A stretch of 64,000 nucleotides of DNA, from positions 18,131-82,130 of the forward strand of contig NZ_MLAO01000008.1 in the NCBI RefSeq assembly GCF_002272835.1, written 5' to 3'. A program made the position numbers and the translations under genes. Below are positions 9,634-19,808 of the stretch, piece after piece. Source of the DNA: Helicobacter sp. 11S03491-1. GTDB lineage: Bacteria > Campylobacterota > Campylobacteria > Campylobacterales > Helicobacteraceae. Below the pieces are notes generated by a model, which did no database searches, was not told the origin of the DNA, and saw only the letters and a list, made by a program, of their open reading frames with translations. Numbering within the stretch: the first letter of the stretch is position 1; every line of letters starts with the position of its first letter.

Positions 9634-11283
9634 TTGATTTTGGATAAGAGATTTTATATTTTTATTTTGATAAATATTATTGTTGAACTCTTTACCCCTT
9701 TTATCAAAGTAAGTAATTACACTCGAGTAGTGCTTTATAGCTTTATTTTTATATTAGCAATATATTTTTTATTAGATTTTATAAAATCCAATAAATTAAG
9801 GCATATTTTTAAAAATATTATCACGTTGTGTTGTATGGTTGTGGGTTTTATAGATTTATTTTGTATTTTTAATTTCAATACATCTATTTCAGTAGGTATC
9901 GCGGATGTGTTTATTTCTACTCAAAAAAATGAGGCAATAAATTTTTTGAGATTTTATTTTGAAATGCCAAATAATATTATTTTGCTTGTAGTGTATGTTG
10001 TTATTTGCACCCTATTTTTTCTAATAAAAAAGGATTTTATTTTAAAAATAAATAAAAAGTTTGTAGGAATTTTTTTGGCTATCGTCATTGTTGTTTTAGC
10101 AGGATTGACCATTAGAGATTATATAAAAAGCAACACTTATGTAAAACGCGGTCTTCATACAATTGAAAAATTTGCTCAATTGGTTAATGTTACTAATATA
10201 ATCTATTCTTTGGGTGTTGCTATGCATAATCAGAATAATTATAAGCAAGTTATGCAAACAAGTTTTGAGATCCCACAAGGATATATATTGGCAAATGATG
10301 CCAATATTCCTAATATTGTTGTTCTTATAGGAGAGAGTGCTTCAAAAGATTTCATGCATATTTATGGTTATGGTTTAGAGAATACGCCCAACCTGAACAG
10401 GGCTTTAGAAGATGGCAATTTATTTGTATTCAATAATGTAATAGCTCCGGCAGCAAACACAGCCAGTGTATTTGAGACAATATTAAACTTTAGTGATTAT
10501 GAAAATAAAGAAGTGCCTTGGTATAACCAAATGAATGTTTTGGATATTATGAAAATGGCAGGGTATAAGACTTTATGGTTTTCTAATCAAGAAAGGGTAA
10601 GCGTTTGGGGAAGTGCGCCTACAGCTTTATCAACTCGAGCAGATTCTTCGTTTTGGACACAATTAGGAAATAATTTTCTTAATGAATATGATGAAAAATT
10701 AATCTCTTTATATCAAAATCATAAACATAATTTGAGTGATAAAAATTTCATTATTTTTCACTTGATGGGCTCTCATTTACCTTATGGGATTAGATTTCCG
10801 GGTTCTTATGGCAAATTCAAACCCGGTGATATTGATTCTAAAAATTTACATATAGTCCATAAAAATGCTCTCAAAATACTCAGTGATTATGCCAATTCTA
10901 TATTATATACAGATGATGTTCTCAATGAGATTTTCAATCTTTTTAAAAATACAGATTCGATTATTTTTTATTTTAGCGATCATGCCCAAGATATTTTTCA
11001 GAGTGGGAATACTGTTGGGCATAAATGCGATAATTATGGCGTAGAAATACCTTTTATGATTTTTGTAACTGATGAATTTAAGAAAAATCATCCGGATAAA
11101 ATCAATCTGATAAAAAATGCTCTCAATAAACCCTTTATGAATGATGATTTTATTCAGTCTTTTTTGCCATTAATAGGTATTAAGACAAAAGATAGCATTG
11201 AATCTAAAAATATTTTCAGTCCTCATTTTGATACAAAGCGAAAAAGGATTTATTGTGGGAATATGGATTATGATAAACAATAA
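9634..11283 (+). CDS. Phosphoethanolamine transferase (EptA/OpgE-like sulfatase fold)
   Basis: Inner-membrane enzyme with a periplasmic alkaline-phosphatase-fold domain. The family moves phosphoethanolamine from phosphatidylethanolamine to lipid A or other surface glycans. The first ~170 residues hold five hydrophobic segments. The catalytic domain follows: IVVLIGESASKD carries the nucleophile position (Ser of GES, where many relatives have Thr), then HLMGSHLPYG, FYFSDHAQDIF and GVEIPFMIF, which supply metal ligands. The start is TTG at 9634, eight bases after AGGAGAAT. In H. pylori such an enzyme gives polymyxin resistance by lipid A modification; the acceptor here is not determined. It stands alone beside the R-M remnant. 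Confidence 0.85.
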   Translation: MILDKRFYIFILINIIVELFTPFIKVSNYTRVVLYSFIFILAIYFLLDFIKSNKLRHIFKNIITLCCMVVGFIDLFCIFNFNTSISVGIADVFISTQKNEAINFLRFYFEMPNNIILLVVYVVICTLFFLIKKDFILKINKKFVGIFLAIVIVVLAGLTIRDYIKSNTYVKRGLHTIEKFAQLVNVTNIIYSLGVAMHNQNNYKQVMQTSFEIPQGYILANDANIPNIVVLIGESASKDFMHIYGYGLENTPNLNRALEDGNLFVFNNVIAPAANTASVFETILNFSDYENKEVPWYNQMNVLDIMKMAGYKTLWFSNQERVSVWGSAPTALSTRADSSFWTQLGNNFLNEYDEKLISLYQNHKHNLSDKNFIIFHLMGSHLPYGIRFPGSYGKFKPGDIDSKNLHIVHKNALKILSDYANSILYTDDVLNEIFNLFKNTDSIIFYFSDHAQDIFQSGNTVGHKCDNYGVEIPFMIFVTDEFKKNHPDKINLIKNALNKPFMNDDFIQSFLPLIGIKTKDSIESKNIFSPHFDTKRKRIYCGNMDYDKQ

Positions 11284-11384
11284 GCATTTCTTTATTGCCG
11301 GATTTATTTATCTTTAAGATAAGAATTTTGCAAAATAAAATGCTATTTTGGGTAATAACTTTGAATTTTTGTTTTTAAAGGAAT

Positions 11385-11424
11385 GATTTTAAGGAACCTG
11401 GGTTTTGGGCAATTCCTTAAAATC
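11385..11424. terminator. Inverted repeat between convergent genes
   Basis: A perfect 12-bp stem (GATTTTAAGGAA at 11385-11396, complement at 11413-11424) with a 16-nt loop, placed between the convergent phosphoethanolamine transferase and ttcA genes. It is probably a bidirectional terminator, although no strong T-run follows on the plus strand. Confidence 0.55.
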
Positions 11425-11431
11425 TTGTAAA

Positions 11432-12223
11432 TTAAATGTTAAAATAGTTTTTGTCGCTAAAGCTTTGGGCATGGAGATTGCAAAAGGCATTTTTGAGAGA
11501 ATGAAAAAAATCAGGATTTGATTTTTCTAAACCGCAGAGAAAATTTTTAGTTGTAACTCTTGCGATAGGAGGTTTGTCTGAATCAGGTTGCTTGGCAGGG
11601 CAATTGCAATCAGGAGCTGTAGGAATATTTTGAGATTGAACGAAATCAATGCTTTGCCTCTCTCGTATGTGTATAAGAGGACGAATTACATGAAGTCCAT
11701 TTTCTGCTTGATAGATAGGCGACATACTGCGCAACATTCCATTGTAAGTAAGATTCATAAAAAAACTCTCAGCCGCATCATCAAGATGATGAGCAATAGC
11801 GACTTTATTATAACCCATCTCAAGTGCTTTAGCATAAAGAGCCCCGCGTCGCATTCGTGAGCAAAAACTACAATAAGAGCTTCCTGTGCGGCGTTTTTGT
11901 TTGATTGTATCAGCAATGTTTGTATGGTAAATCTCATGAGGGATACCTTGTTTTTGGCAAATTTGTGTAAGCCAATCAAATTGTTCTCCAAGTCCATAAT
12001 GGATTGTGATGGCTTGAAATTCGAAATCAAAAGGCGCATGACGTTTCATTCTCTCTAAAATACATGCCAACAAGATAGAGTCTTTACCCCCGCTTAACCC
12101 TAATAAAACCTTATCTCCTTCTTTGATGAGTCCATATTGTGCATTAGTCCTGCCTACAGTATTGAGAATTTTTTTACTGATTTGGTATTTTTGTGTTTGA
12201 GAATCTAAAAGTATTTTATCCAT
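11432..12223 (-). CDS. ttcA: tRNA 2-thiocytidine biosynthesis protein TtcA-like
   Basis: PP-loop ATPase of the TtcA family, which thiolates cytidine 32 of certain tRNAs using an iron-sulfur cluster. Motifs seen: the PP-loop LLGLSGGKDSILLA, the cluster-binding pair in CSFCSRMRRGALY, and IAHHLDDAAESFFMNL. The 263-residue product starts at ATG 12223, with AAAGGT seven bases upstream. An in-frame ATG at 12259 would add 12 residues and overlap the upstream gene. The start follows the stop of the MFS gene by 10 bp, so the two form an operon. Confidence 0.88.
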   Translation of the reverse strand: MDKILLDSQTQKYQISKKILNTVGRTNAQYGLIKEGDKVLLGLSGGKDSILLACILERMKRHAPFDFEFQAITIHYGLGEQFDWLTQICQKQGIPHEIYHTNIADTIKQKRRTGSSYCSFCSRMRRGALYAKALEMGYNKVAIAHHLDDAAESFFMNLTYNGMLRSMSPIYQAENGLHVIRPLIHIRERQSIDFVQSQNIPTAPDCNCPAKQPDSDKPPIARVTTKNFLCGLEKSNPDFFHSLKNAFCNLHAQSFSDKNYFNI

Positions 12224-12233
12224 ATTTTGACCT

Positions 12234-13580
12234 TTATAATTGTTGTTTAAATTTTTCACATTTTTCCATTATTTGGGATTGTGTATAGGTTTTAGCATTG
12301 TATTTAACAATAATGATTTTCTCAGATTCATTCACATACCATTCTATAATACCCTCTGTTTGCGTGAGGGTTTTAAATTTTTGTTTGTCATAAAGCTTTA
12401 GGGGCAGATAAATATTTTTTTGTTTAGCAGGGTTGCTCAATAAGACTAAAATGATTATCCAAACAACACAAATACAAGCAATCAAAATAGCAAGTTCTTC
12501 AATACCCATGCTGTGATAGAGTATCCCCCCTGCAGTTCCTCCTACAAAAGATCCTATATAGCCATAAGTGGTAAAAATCCCCAATGCAGCACCTCTTTGG
12601 TGAGCTTTTGCATATTTGCTTGCAAGAGATTGCATGATAGGTTCTAGTGTTGCAAATCCTATAAAAAAGATCATAATCCCGGCAATAAAAAGCCAGACCA
12701 TAGGAGAAGCCTTGTGAATATCGGAAATACCAATACATAAATAAGCGACTAAAAACATAGCTACTCCATAAAGCATGACAACTTTTGCTTTGCCATATTT
12801 TTCTGCAATAATACTTGCAGGAGCCATAGCAATTACACCAATAATAGCCCCGGGTGCATAAATTTTATAAAGACTTTCCTCACTCCAGCCAAATTCATTT
12901 ACAATCACCAAAGGAATAATTACAAAAATTAAAGTCATCAATGTTTTCTCTAAGAAAGAACTGATGTTGATAATCCAAAGATTTTTATCTTGAAGAGTCC
13001 CTTTCCATTGAGGTTTTCCCTCAAAAGAATAGGTGATTTTTGGTGTGTTGGGGACTTTGGTATAAAGAAGTATCATAGAGCAAAAAGTAAGGAATGCAGT
13101 AATGCCAAATAAGATATTAACACCAAAATTTGCCCCAATAACAGGTCCTGCAATCATTGCAAGTGTAAAACTTGCAAAAATTCCTCCACCCATTATTGCC
13201 ATCGCTTTGGTGCGCTGCTCCTCGCGGACAAGATCACTTACTTGTGCGCTAACTACACCTCCTACTGCGCCAGCTCCTTGAATAAGCCTGCCAATTACCA
13301 GAAGCTCAATATTATGTGCCATAGCACAAATAATAGAGCCTATCATAAATATAAAAAGCCCTATCATGACAATTTTCTTGCGATCATAGCGATCGCTTGC
13401 AATCCCAAAGGGGGTTTGAAAAATCACTTGTGTAAGGTAAGCTCCCCCTACAGCTAGTCCCAACATTAATGGAGAGGCATTGAAACTTGTAGCATATAAA
13501 GAAATCACAGGCAAGACAATAAATAATCCTAAAAATCTAAGGACGATAATTCCGGTGAGTGGAAGAGTAGCTTTTATCAT
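12234..13580 (-). CDS. MFS efflux-type transporter with C-terminal soluble domain
   Basis: Major facilitator superfamily protein of 448 residues with about 12 membrane segments and the loop motif GIASDRYDRKKIVMIG between TM2 and TM3. Position beside the ttcA-like gene matches a predicted multidrug transporter in H. pylori (HP1181 by gene order). After the last hydrophobic segment (about residue 390) there is a soluble tail of roughly 55 residues, from KLYDKQKFKTLTQTEG to the end, which reads like a small alpha/beta ligand-binding fold. Substrate unknown. It is divergent from rdgB with a 99-bp gap that must hold both promoters. Confidence 0.85.
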   Translation of the reverse strand: MIKATLPLTGIIVLRFLGLFIVLPVISLYATSFNASPLMLGLAVGGAYLTQVIFQTPFGIASDRYDRKKIVMIGLFIFMIGSIICAMAHNIELLVIGRLIQGAGAVGGVVSAQVSDLVREEQRTKAMAIMGGGIFASFTLAMIAGPVIGANFGVNILFGITAFLTFCSMILLYTKVPNTPKITYSFEGKPQWKGTLQDKNLWIINISSFLEKTLMTLIFVIIPLVIVNEFGWSEESLYKIYAPGAIIGVIAMAPASIIAEKYGKAKVVMLYGVAMFLVAYLCIGISDIHKASPMVWLFIAGIMIFFIGFATLEPIMQSLASKYAKAHQRGAALGIFTTYGYIGSFVGGTAGGILYHSMGIEELAILIACICVVWIIILVLLSNPAKQKNIYLPLKLYDKQKFKTLTQTEGIIEWYVNESEKIIIVKYNAKTYTQSQIMEKCEKFKQQL

Positions 13581-13679
13581 TGTTTGAAACCTTTTTAGGA
13601 TTTTAGGAGGTAAGTTTTTTGGTATGATTATAACTCAAAAGTTTATTTTTTTGGAATTTTTAAGAATGAGTGAGAAAAA

Positions 13680-14321
13680 ATGTCTATTCAAAAAGTAAAA
13701 ATCTTAATCGCAAGTGGAAATGAGGGAAAAATTAGAGAAATCCAAGATATTTTTGAAGAATATGAGGTCATAAGTGATATAAAAGCATATGAAAATCTTC
13801 ATATTCAAGAAAATGGCAATAGCTTTGAAGAAAATGCTTTGATTAAAGCAAAAAGTTTTTATGCCACCCTTAAAGAGCAAGCCCATAATCTTATTGTAAT
13901 GGCTGATGATAGTGGGTTGTGTGTAGATATGTTAGAGGGGGAACCCGGTATTTATAGCGCCAGATATGCCAACCTCGATGCAAATCTTGATACAAATGCT
14001 TCTGATAGCGCAAATTTGGCTTATCTGATTAAAAAATTACACCAAAAATCATTGCATACTTCAGATGCAAAGTTTGTGGCTTGTATAGCCATAGTGGGAA
14101 AAATCAGGGGAAAATATGTCGAGCATATTGTGAGAGGAGAGCTTAAGGGGAGCGTCATAGACATTATAAGGGGTGATCATGGGTTCGGGTATGATCCTAT
14201 TTTTGTGCCTTTGGGTTATGCATGCAGTCTTGGAGAATTGAATCCTGATGAAAAAAACAAAATTTCTCATCGCCATAATGCCCTGCATGAGCTTAAGATA
14301 TTTTTAAATAATAATTTTTGA
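13680..14321 (+). CDS. rdgB: dITP/XTP pyrophosphatase (RdgB/HAM1)
   Basis: House-cleaning nucleotide pyrophosphatase that hydrolyses XTP, dITP and ITP so that they are not put into DNA. Motifs seen: IASGNEGKIREIQDIF at the N-terminus, ADDSGLCVDMLEGEPGIYSA, GDHGFGYDPIFVP, and NKISHRHNAL at the end. The 213-residue length is normal. A single-gene unit, divergent from the MFS gene and convergent with cetA. Confidence 0.95.
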   Translation: MSIQKVKILIASGNEGKIREIQDIFEEYEVISDIKAYENLHIQENGNSFEENALIKAKSFYATLKEQAHNLIVMADDSGLCVDMLEGEPGIYSARYANLDANLDTNASDSANLAYLIKKLHQKSLHTSDAKFVACIAIVGKIRGKYVEHIVRGELKGSVIDIIRGDHGFGYDPIFVPLGYACSLGELNPDEKNKISHRHNALHELKIFLNNNF

Positions 14322-14418
14322 TTATTATTTATTTGAAAATCTATTTTTTATAGGTTTCAGAAAAATTTTGTATCAAAATCTAAAATGAAGCTGTTTTTAT
14401 CACTAAATCACTAAGCCC

Positions 14419-15810
14419 TTAATCATTGGTTTCAAGTTTGTCCAGTAATTTTTTACTTTGTGTTTCCAGAGCTTGGATATCTATGAGAATATTTTTAGCT
14501 ATTTGAGGAGTAATTTCGCCTGTGATAGCGCAAATGGCACTTTTAGAATGTTTGTTTATTTGTGTTTTGAGTATTTCAAACTCTTCTTGGGGAATGAAAT
14601 GATTAAGGATAGTTTTTGTGTCTTGGTTATCAAAAAGTGCTGAAATAGGATTTTTATTGAAATCTTGTGTTTGATGTTGATTATTAAGACTCAAATAAAG
14701 ATGAGATTTATAAAGAATATGATCGAGCTTGGCAATACTCAGTATTAAATATTTTGATAGATCAATAAACATGAGTGAAAGTTTAATGCTATTTTGTTCC
14801 ATGTTGTCAAAAACAACATTAAAATCTGTGATTTTTTCTTGAGAAGTGCTTGCAATTTCATAGACTTCTTGAGTGCTAAGCTCAATAGCATTGACTTCTT
14901 GTTGCATAGTTTGGATAGCTATAGAGATTTCATCAGTAGCTTTGTGTGTTTTTTCGGCAAGTTTTCTGATTTCATCAGCCACCACAGCAAATCCCCTTCC
15001 ATGTTCGCCCGCTTTAGCTGCTTCTATGCTGGCATTGAGTGCCAATAAATTGGTTTGGGTAGCAATATCAATGATAAGTTCTATGACATTACCTATATCT
15101 TGGGATTTTTGAGCAAAACTTGAAATAGATGCATTGCTTTGATCCATGAGTTGCATAAGATTATTAATAGATTCTGTAATGGAACTGACATCATTTTTGC
15201 TTTGATTAGATAGAGTTTTGATGGTTTGAATACTTTGATGGACGCCTTGCATGAGATGGATATTTTTTTCCAGTTCTTTAGATATTTTTGTTAAGTCATT
15301 GTTTTGATTGGTTAGACTTATATCCATCAGTGATTTTGAGAGGGCATTTTTGATATTTTCTTTATGATTTTTTTCAATATTTTCAAGCACAGCATTCATA
15401 CTCTCGATATTGTAAGCAAAAGTCCCTTTGAGTCCTTCTTGGATACCTTTTCGATAAAATTCATTTTTGGAAGAAGATTCAATAGAAGTTTTTATCTCGC
15501 GTAAAAATGCCTCAAGATGATCGGTTAAATCATTGATATTGTCTGCAATAGTAACTAATTCTTTAGGACCTCCGGCATTAATGATGCGACTTTCAAAATT
15601 TCCTTCTTTTAGATTTTGTGAGACTTGAAGAATTTGAGAGATGATTTTTTGGGCGAAATTATTTTCAGATATTTGGATAAAAACAAAAATCATTAAAATT
15701 ACAAAAACCCCATCAAGAGCAAAATTTTCAAGTCCAAATGGGTTGAGGAAATGATTGAGAAGAATCCCGATAAAACAAAACAACACAAGGATAAAAATTT
15801 TTAGATTCAT
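14419..15810 (-). CDS. cetA: Energy-taxis chemoreceptor CetA-like
   Basis: Membrane methyl-accepting chemotaxis protein without a periplasmic sensing domain. Two closely spaced hydrophobic segments (about residues 4-20 and 32-47) form a hairpin. A HAMP-like region follows, then a long signalling coiled coil with the conserved tip [20 protein letters not shown] and [22 protein letters not shown]. In Campylobacter, CetA receives redox signals from the PAS protein CetB; here a PAS gene of the right size lies directly upstream with a 1-nt stop/start overlap. The last ~110 residues contain [12 protein letters not shown], reminiscent of a CZB zinc-binding domain, but the usual Cys-containing motif is not seen. 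The assignment to CetA rests on topology and the CetB neighbour. Confidence 0.85.
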   Translation of the reverse strand: MNLKIFILVLFCFIGILLNHFLNPFGLENFALDGVFVILMIFVFIQISENNFAQKIISQILQVSQNLKEGNFESRIINAGGPKELVTIADNINDLTDHLEAFLREIKTSIESSSKNEFYRKGIQEGLKGTFAYNIESMNAVLENIEKNHKENIKNALSKSLMDISLTNQNNDLTKISKELEKNIHLMQGVHQSIQTIKTLSNQSKNDVSSITESINNLMQLMDQSNASISSFAQKSQDIGNVIELIIDIATQTNLLALNASIEAAKAGEHGRGFAVVADEIRKLAEKTHKATDEISIAIQTMQQEVNAIELSTQEVYEIASTSQEKITDFNVVFDNMEQNSIKLSLMFIDLSKYLILSIAKLDHILYKSHLYLSLNNQHQTQDFNKNPISALFDNQDTKTILNHFIPQEEFEILKTQINKHSKSAICAITGEITPQIAKNILIDIQALETQSKKLLDKLETND

Positions 15811-16307
15811 TAAATATCCTTTTGCAAATCAAATATGATTTGATTATAGGGTTTGTTAAATTTTTTGGATAATTCCTCAAGCATTTTGAGACCCCCCTCC
15901 ATACCTTGAGATTTTTCTGTTTCAAGCATTTGGGCATAAATATCTATCATCATTGTGATTGCTTTGGGATTAGGTTTTCTGCGGACAGAATAATAACCAA
16001 TGATTTGATTATTGACATCAAAACTGGGAGTAATATTGGCAAAAACCCAATAGAAATTCCCTTCTTTGTTTCTATTTTTGACGAATGCAAAAATTTCTTT
16101 TTTGTTTTGGATATAATCCCATAAAAGTTTGAAGACACTTCTTGGCATATCAGGATGCCGAATAATATTGTGCGGTTTGTGAATAAGTTCATATTCTTGA
16201 AATTTTGCATAATGCAGAAAATCTTTATTGCAATAAGTAATTTTGCCCTTCAAATCTGTTTTTGAAGTAATAAGGGTATCAGGAGTTAGGATAAGCTCTT
16301 CTTCCAA
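15810..16307 (-). CDS. cetB: PAS-domain energy-taxis sensor CetB-like
   Basis: Cytoplasmic single-PAS protein of 165 residues, the length I recall for Campylobacter CetB. The Aer-type PAS pattern is clear: [17 protein letters not shown], then [20 protein letters not shown] and [12 protein letters not shown]. Such domains bind FAD and report redox or electron-transport state, passing the signal to CetA. Its TAA overlaps the ATG of cetA by one base, so the two proteins are translationally coupled. FAD binding is inferred from the family. Confidence 0.88.
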   Translation of the reverse strand: MEEELILTPDTLITSKTDLKGKITYCNKDFLHYAKFQEYELIHKPHNIIRHPDMPRSVFKLLWDYIQNKKEIFAFVKNRNKEGNFYWVFANITPSFDVNNQIIGYYSVRRKPNPKAITMMIDIYAQMLETEKSQGMEGGLKMLEELSKKFNKPYNQIIFDLQKDI

Positions 16308-16418
16308 AACGATTCCTTTTTATTAACGATAATTTCAAAAAAAATAGGCTTTATTATATGAAAATATAAATAATATAAAACTTATAAAAAATAATTAAAA
16401 TTTAAGGATGGCAATACT

Positions 16419-17267
16419 TTGGAAGCCTTGATCGCAGTCTATAAACCTTCCCAGATTTCTTGTAATTTTTTCTTACATAAACTCAAACATACTTATGGGG
16501 TTAAAAAAGCAGGTTATTCAGGGACGCTTGATCCTTTTGCACGCGGAAGCTTGATTGTAGGGTTTGGAAGTTATACAAAACTTTTTCCTTATATATCAAA
16601 AAGCCCTAAAGTTTATAAAGCAACTTTATGGTTAGGAGCAAAAAGTCCAAGTTTAGATACAGAAAATGTGTTTTATGTCAAAAAAGTCGATCATGTTGAG
16701 GAAAATAAAATACGAAATATTTTAGATTCTCTTAAGGGTGAGATTGTCTATACACCTCCTATATATAGTGCCAAAAAAATTCAAGGAAAAAGGGCTTATG
16801 AGCTTGCAAGATTGGGCATGGAAGTGAAGCTTAGTCAAGTTAAAATGCAGGTTTTTGATATAGAATTATTGCAGTATTGCCATCCTTATATTAGCTTTTG
16901 TGCAAGTGTCAGTGAGGGGGCTTATATTCGCAGCATTGGTGAGATGATAGCTAAGGCTTTGGGAGTAGATGGGGTGCTTTGCTCTTTAGAGAGGGTGCGG
17001 GAGGGAAAATTTCAAGCCAAAGTAGGTAAAATAGAAAATATTAATCCTTTAAGTGTGCTTGATTATCCCATAATTTCTGATTTCTCTGATGAGATAAGGG
17101 AAAATTTATGGTTAGGAAGGAAATTTTTGTTAAAAAATCAAAGATCAGGTATCTATATAGCCAATTTTGAGGATTTTTTCTCTATAATTGAAGTTTTAGA
17201 AGACAAGAGTATCAAGTATTTATTAAATAGGATGAATAAAAATGTTAATTTTATCAAGAAAACCTGA
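16419..17267 (+). CDS. truB: tRNA pseudouridine-55 synthase TruB
   Basis: Makes pseudouridine 55 in the T loop of tRNAs. The catalytic motif is [20 protein letters not shown] (Asp of TLDPFA), and [15 protein letters not shown] is the later family motif. It starts at TTG 16419, about 9 nt after AAGGA; the nearby ATG at 16408 is in a frame that stops after seven codons. The 282-residue product has a C-terminal extension that overlaps the start of csrA by 26 bp. First gene of a long operon running to mnmE in the same order as in H. pylori. Confidence 0.95.
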   Translation: MEALIAVYKPSQISCNFFLHKLKHTYGVKKAGYSGTLDPFARGSLIVGFGSYTKLFPYISKSPKVYKATLWLGAKSPSLDTENVFYVKKVDHVEENKIRNILDSLKGEIVYTPPIYSAKKIQGKRAYELARLGMEVKLSQVKMQVFDIELLQYCHPYISFCASVSEGAYIRSIGEMIAKALGVDGVLCSLERVREGKFQAKVGKIENINPLSVLDYPIISDFSDEIRENLWLGRKFLLKNQRSGIYIANFEDFFSIIEVLEDKSIKYLLNRMNKNVNFIKKT

Positions 17268-17472
17268 TGAGAGTATTGTAATTGGCGATAATATTATTGT
17301 CAAAATCATATCTGTTGATAGAGGGAGCGTGAAGTTAGGTTTCCAAGCCCCGCCCAATACTTTGATACTTCGAAGTGAGTTGCGAGAAGCTATAACTTCA
17401 GAAAATAAAAAAGCCTCTATAGGTGTTGATAACCATACCCTTGATAGTATTGGTAAGCATATTAAGCATTAA
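17242..17472 (+). CDS. csrA: Carbon storage regulator CsrA
   Basis: Dimeric RNA-binding regulator that blocks or stabilises target mRNAs; in helicobacters and campylobacters it affects motility and stress responses. The classic N-terminus [18 protein letters not shown] and the strand [10 protein letters not shown] are present. At 76 residues it has the longer tail usual in Campylobacterota. The start lies inside truB, behind AGGATG. Confidence 0.96.
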   Translation: MLILSRKPDESIVIGDNIIVKIISVDRGSVKLGFQAPPNTLILRSELREAITSENKKASIGVDNHTLDSIGKHIKH

Positions 17473-17483
17473 AAAGGCCAAGA

Positions 17484-18299
17484 TTGATATTTGAAGTATT
17501 TCCAAAAGTAAATATTTTTTTAAAAATTATAGGATCTAAGGGATCATACCATCAAATTTCTTCACGTTTTGTTTTGACAAAAGGAGAATTAAAGGATATT
17601 GTTGAGATAAAAAATGCCCCTAAATTTTCTCTTAAGGGTAATTTTGGTTGTCAAAAAGAACAAAATTTAATTTATAAAGTCATTTTGGAACTCAAAAATT
17701 ATTTAGATACCAATAAAAAAGATACTTCTATGCTTGAATGCCTTGATATTGAAGTGCAAAAAGGTATTCCAAAAGGTGCGGGATTGGGTGGAGGAAGCGC
17801 AGATGCAGGGGTGTGTCTTAGCAAAATAAATGAATTTTTTAATTTAGCCCTGACACAAACGCAACTCCGCGCTATAGGTATGAAGGTTGGAGCAGATGTA
17901 AGTTTTTTTGTGAGTGGTTATGAAAGTGCGAATGTTTCAGGAATTGGGGAAGTATTGCAAAAATATGATGAGAAAGCATGTGAGTTAAAAATTTTTACGC
18001 CAAATATACCTTGTGATACTAAAATCGTTTATGAAAGATATGATATTTGTCAAAACTATTTATCTAACCATATGGATGTGATGGATATAAAAAATTTGGA
18101 AAAAACACAAAGTAAGCAAATTTTATTACTTCATAAACGTGAAAATCTAAATGACTTGCTAATGCCTGCCTTAAAAGCGTATCCAAAACTTGCTAAAATT
18201 GAAAAAGAACTTGGAGATGAATGGTTTTTTAGTGGGAGTGGGAGTAGCTTTTTTTGTCTGAAGGAAAAAAGGGAAGTTGATGTTTGTAGCAAAAAATAA
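17484..18299 (+). CDS. ispE: CDP-ME kinase IspE
   Basis: 4-diphosphocytidyl-2-C-methyl-D-erythritol kinase of the MEP isoprenoid pathway, a GHMP kinase. The glycine-rich ATP loop reads [15 protein letters not shown] (about residues 93-107), and the C-terminal motif is [10 protein letters not shown]. The start is TTG at 17484 ([15 protein letters not shown]). Length 271 residues is usual. Its end overlaps smpB by 20 bp. Confidence 0.94.
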   Translation: MIFEVFPKVNIFLKIIGSKGSYHQISSRFVLTKGELKDIVEIKNAPKFSLKGNFGCQKEQNLIYKVILELKNYLDTNKKDTSMLECLDIEVQKGIPKGAGLGGGSADAGVCLSKINEFFNLALTQTQLRAIGMKVGADVSFFVSGYESANVSGIGEVLQKYDEKACELKIFTPNIPCDTKIVYERYDICQNYLSNHMDVMDIKNLEKTQSKQILLLHKRENLNDLLMPALKAYPKLAKIEKELGDEWFFSGSGSSFFCLKEKREVDVCSKK

Positions 18300-18735
18300 A
18301 AAAGCTTTTTTTGATTATGAGATTTTAGAAAGCGTAGAGGCGGGTATTTCTCTGCAGGGATCGGAAGTAAAAGCATTGCGAAGTGGGAGAGTAAATCTTA
18401 AAGATAGTTTTGTTAAAATTGTGCGAAATGAAGCATTTGTATTTGGTATGCACATTTCTTATTTGGGCACGACAAACCCTTATTACAAGCCTAATGAAAG
18501 GCGTGATAGAAAACTACTTTTACATCGCAGGCAAATTGATAAATTATTTGGACAAGTAAGTATGCAAGGGCTTAGCATTGTCCCTTTAAGAATTTATTTC
18601 AATCAAAGAAACAAAGTAAAGCTTGAAATTGCTTTGGTTAAAGGAAAAAATCTTCATGATAAACGCGAAAGCATTAAGAAAAAAATACTTGATAGGGAAG
18701 CTGAGGCGAGTTTGAAAAATTATTATAAGGGTTAG
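18280..18735 (+). CDS. smpB: SsrA-binding protein SmpB
   Basis: Partner of tmRNA in rescuing stalled ribosomes. The sequence [19 protein letters not shown] followed by [18 protein letters not shown] is the SmpB OB-fold signature, and the C-terminal [10 protein letters not shown] tail is present. I take the ATG at 18280 (151 residues); a TTG one codon upstream is possible. It starts inside ispE and ends three bases before exbB. Confidence 0.96.
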   Translation: MFVAKNKKAFFDYEILESVEAGISLQGSEVKALRSGRVNLKDSFVKIVRNEAFVFGMHISYLGTTNPYYKPNERRDRKLLLHRRQIDKLFGQVSMQGLSIVPLRIYFNQRNKVKLEIALVKGKNLHDKRESIKKKILDREAEASLKNYYKG

Positions 18736-18737
18736 AG

Positions 18738-19199
18738 ATGAAAGAATGGCTTGATTATGGTATTTTGGGATTCTTGGGATTTTTATCTGTTATCGTAATT
18801 GCAATAGGGATTGAGAGAGTTTGGTTTTATGCAACAGTGCGAGTAGATGATTATGCTGATAAACGCGAACTTGAGTTGGATCTCCATAAGCGATTAACTT
18901 TAATTGCAACAATAGGATCAAATGCTCCCTATGTAGGTCTTTTGGGAACAGTTGCGGGGATTATGATTACATTTGTTGATATTGGATCTACTTCTTTTGT
19001 AGATACTAAAGCAATTATGATAGGGCTTGCCTTGGCACTCAAAGCCACAGCAATGGGTCTCATTGTAGCAATCCCTTCTATTGTGATCTATAATATGCTT
19101 GTGCGAAAGAGTGAAATTATTATTACAAAATGGGATATTTATCATAATCCCCCTGTTGCAACTAAAGCTATTCCTAAGCGTTTAGATATTGATTCTTAA
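18738..19199 (+). CDS. exbB: ExbB/TolQ-type proton channel subunit
   Basis: Inner-membrane subunit of the ExbB-ExbD motor that powers TonB- or Tol-dependent outer-membrane work with the proton gradient. At 153 residues it is the short Helicobacter form. Seen: an N-terminal membrane segment (GILGFLGFLSVIVIAIGI), then the conserved APYVGLLGTVAGIMITF and a third segment IGLALALKATAMGLIVAIPS. exbD follows 9 bp later; no tonB gene is adjacent here. Confidence 0.93.
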   Translation: MKEWLDYGILGFLGFLSVIVIAIGIERVWFYATVRVDDYADKRELELDLHKRLTLIATIGSNAPYVGLLGTVAGIMITFVDIGSTSFVDTKAIMIGLALALKATAMGLIVAIPSIVIYNMLVRKSEIIITKWDIYHNPPVATKAIPKRLDIDS

Positions 19200-19208
19200 G
19201 GGTATAAA

Positions 19209-19607
19209 ATGAAAAAAATGGATTCTATGAATCTTGTTCCTTTTATTGATATTATGCTTGTGCTTTTGGTTATTGTTTTAACTACGGCATCTTTTGTTTC
19301 CACTTCTAAATTGCCTATTAATATTCCAAAAGTTGATGAAAATTCTTCTCAAGCTCAAAAAGTTTTAGATAAAAAACAAGTACATATTGCTATTAATAAT
19401 CATGGCAAATATTATCTCGATAATAAAGAAGTCAGTTTTGATACTTTAAAAAATAAAATAAATTCATATCCTAAAGACACTCCGGTAGTGCTGGAAGGAG
19501 ATAAAGACAGCGATTTAGACAGTTTTGTCAAAATAGTAGATCTGCTCCAAAAAAACGATCTCAAAGAAATCTATATTTTAGTCGAAGATAAAAATCAAAC
19601 CAAGTAA
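19209..19607 (+). CDS. exbD: ExbD/TolR-type proton channel subunit
   Basis: Single-pass partner of ExbB. The N-terminal membrane helix carries the essential Asp in LVPFIDIMLVLLVIVL, followed by the periplasmic domain (about residues 40-132) with LPINIPKVDE and TPVVLEGDKDSDLDSFVKIVD. Length 132 residues is typical. Immediately after exbB. Confidence 0.93.
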   Translation: MKKMDSMNLVPFIDIMLVLLVIVLTTASFVSTSKLPINIPKVDENSSQAQKVLDKKQVHIAINNHGKYYLDNKEVSFDTLKNKINSYPKDTPVVLEGDKDSDLDSFVKIVDLLQKNDLKEIYILVEDKNQTK

Positions 19608-19637
19608 TCTAGAAGTTTTTATTAAGTAAAAATCCAT

Positions 19638-19643
19638 TATAAT
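19638..19643 (+). promoter_or_regulatory. -10 box before rpmH
   Basis: A perfect TATAAT at 19638-19643 in an AT-rich context, 31 bp before the rpmH ATG. It suggests that rpmH-rnpA and following genes have their own sigma-80 promoter inside the long operon. Confidence 0.65.
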
Positions 19644-19673
19644 ACAAGCTTTATTTTATACTAAGGGATATTA

Positions 19674-19808
19674 ATGAAGCGAACATATCAACCGCATAAT
19701 ACGCCAAGAAAACGCACACATGGTTTTCGCCTAAGAATGAAAACTAAAAATGGCAGGAAAGTTATCAATGCCAGAAGAGCCAAAGGAAGAAGAAGACTTG
19801 CAGTCTAA
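19674..19808 (+). CDS. rpmH: Ribosomal protein L34
   Basis: Small, very basic protein of the 50S subunit, 44 residues, reading [18 protein letters not shown] at the start and ending in [10 protein letters not shown]. Preceded by AAGGGATATTA. Its TAA abuts the ATG of rnpA with no gap, the usual rpmH-rnpA coupling. Confidence 0.97.
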   Translation: MKRTYQPHNTPRKRTHGFRLRMKTKNGRKVINARRAKGRRRLAV

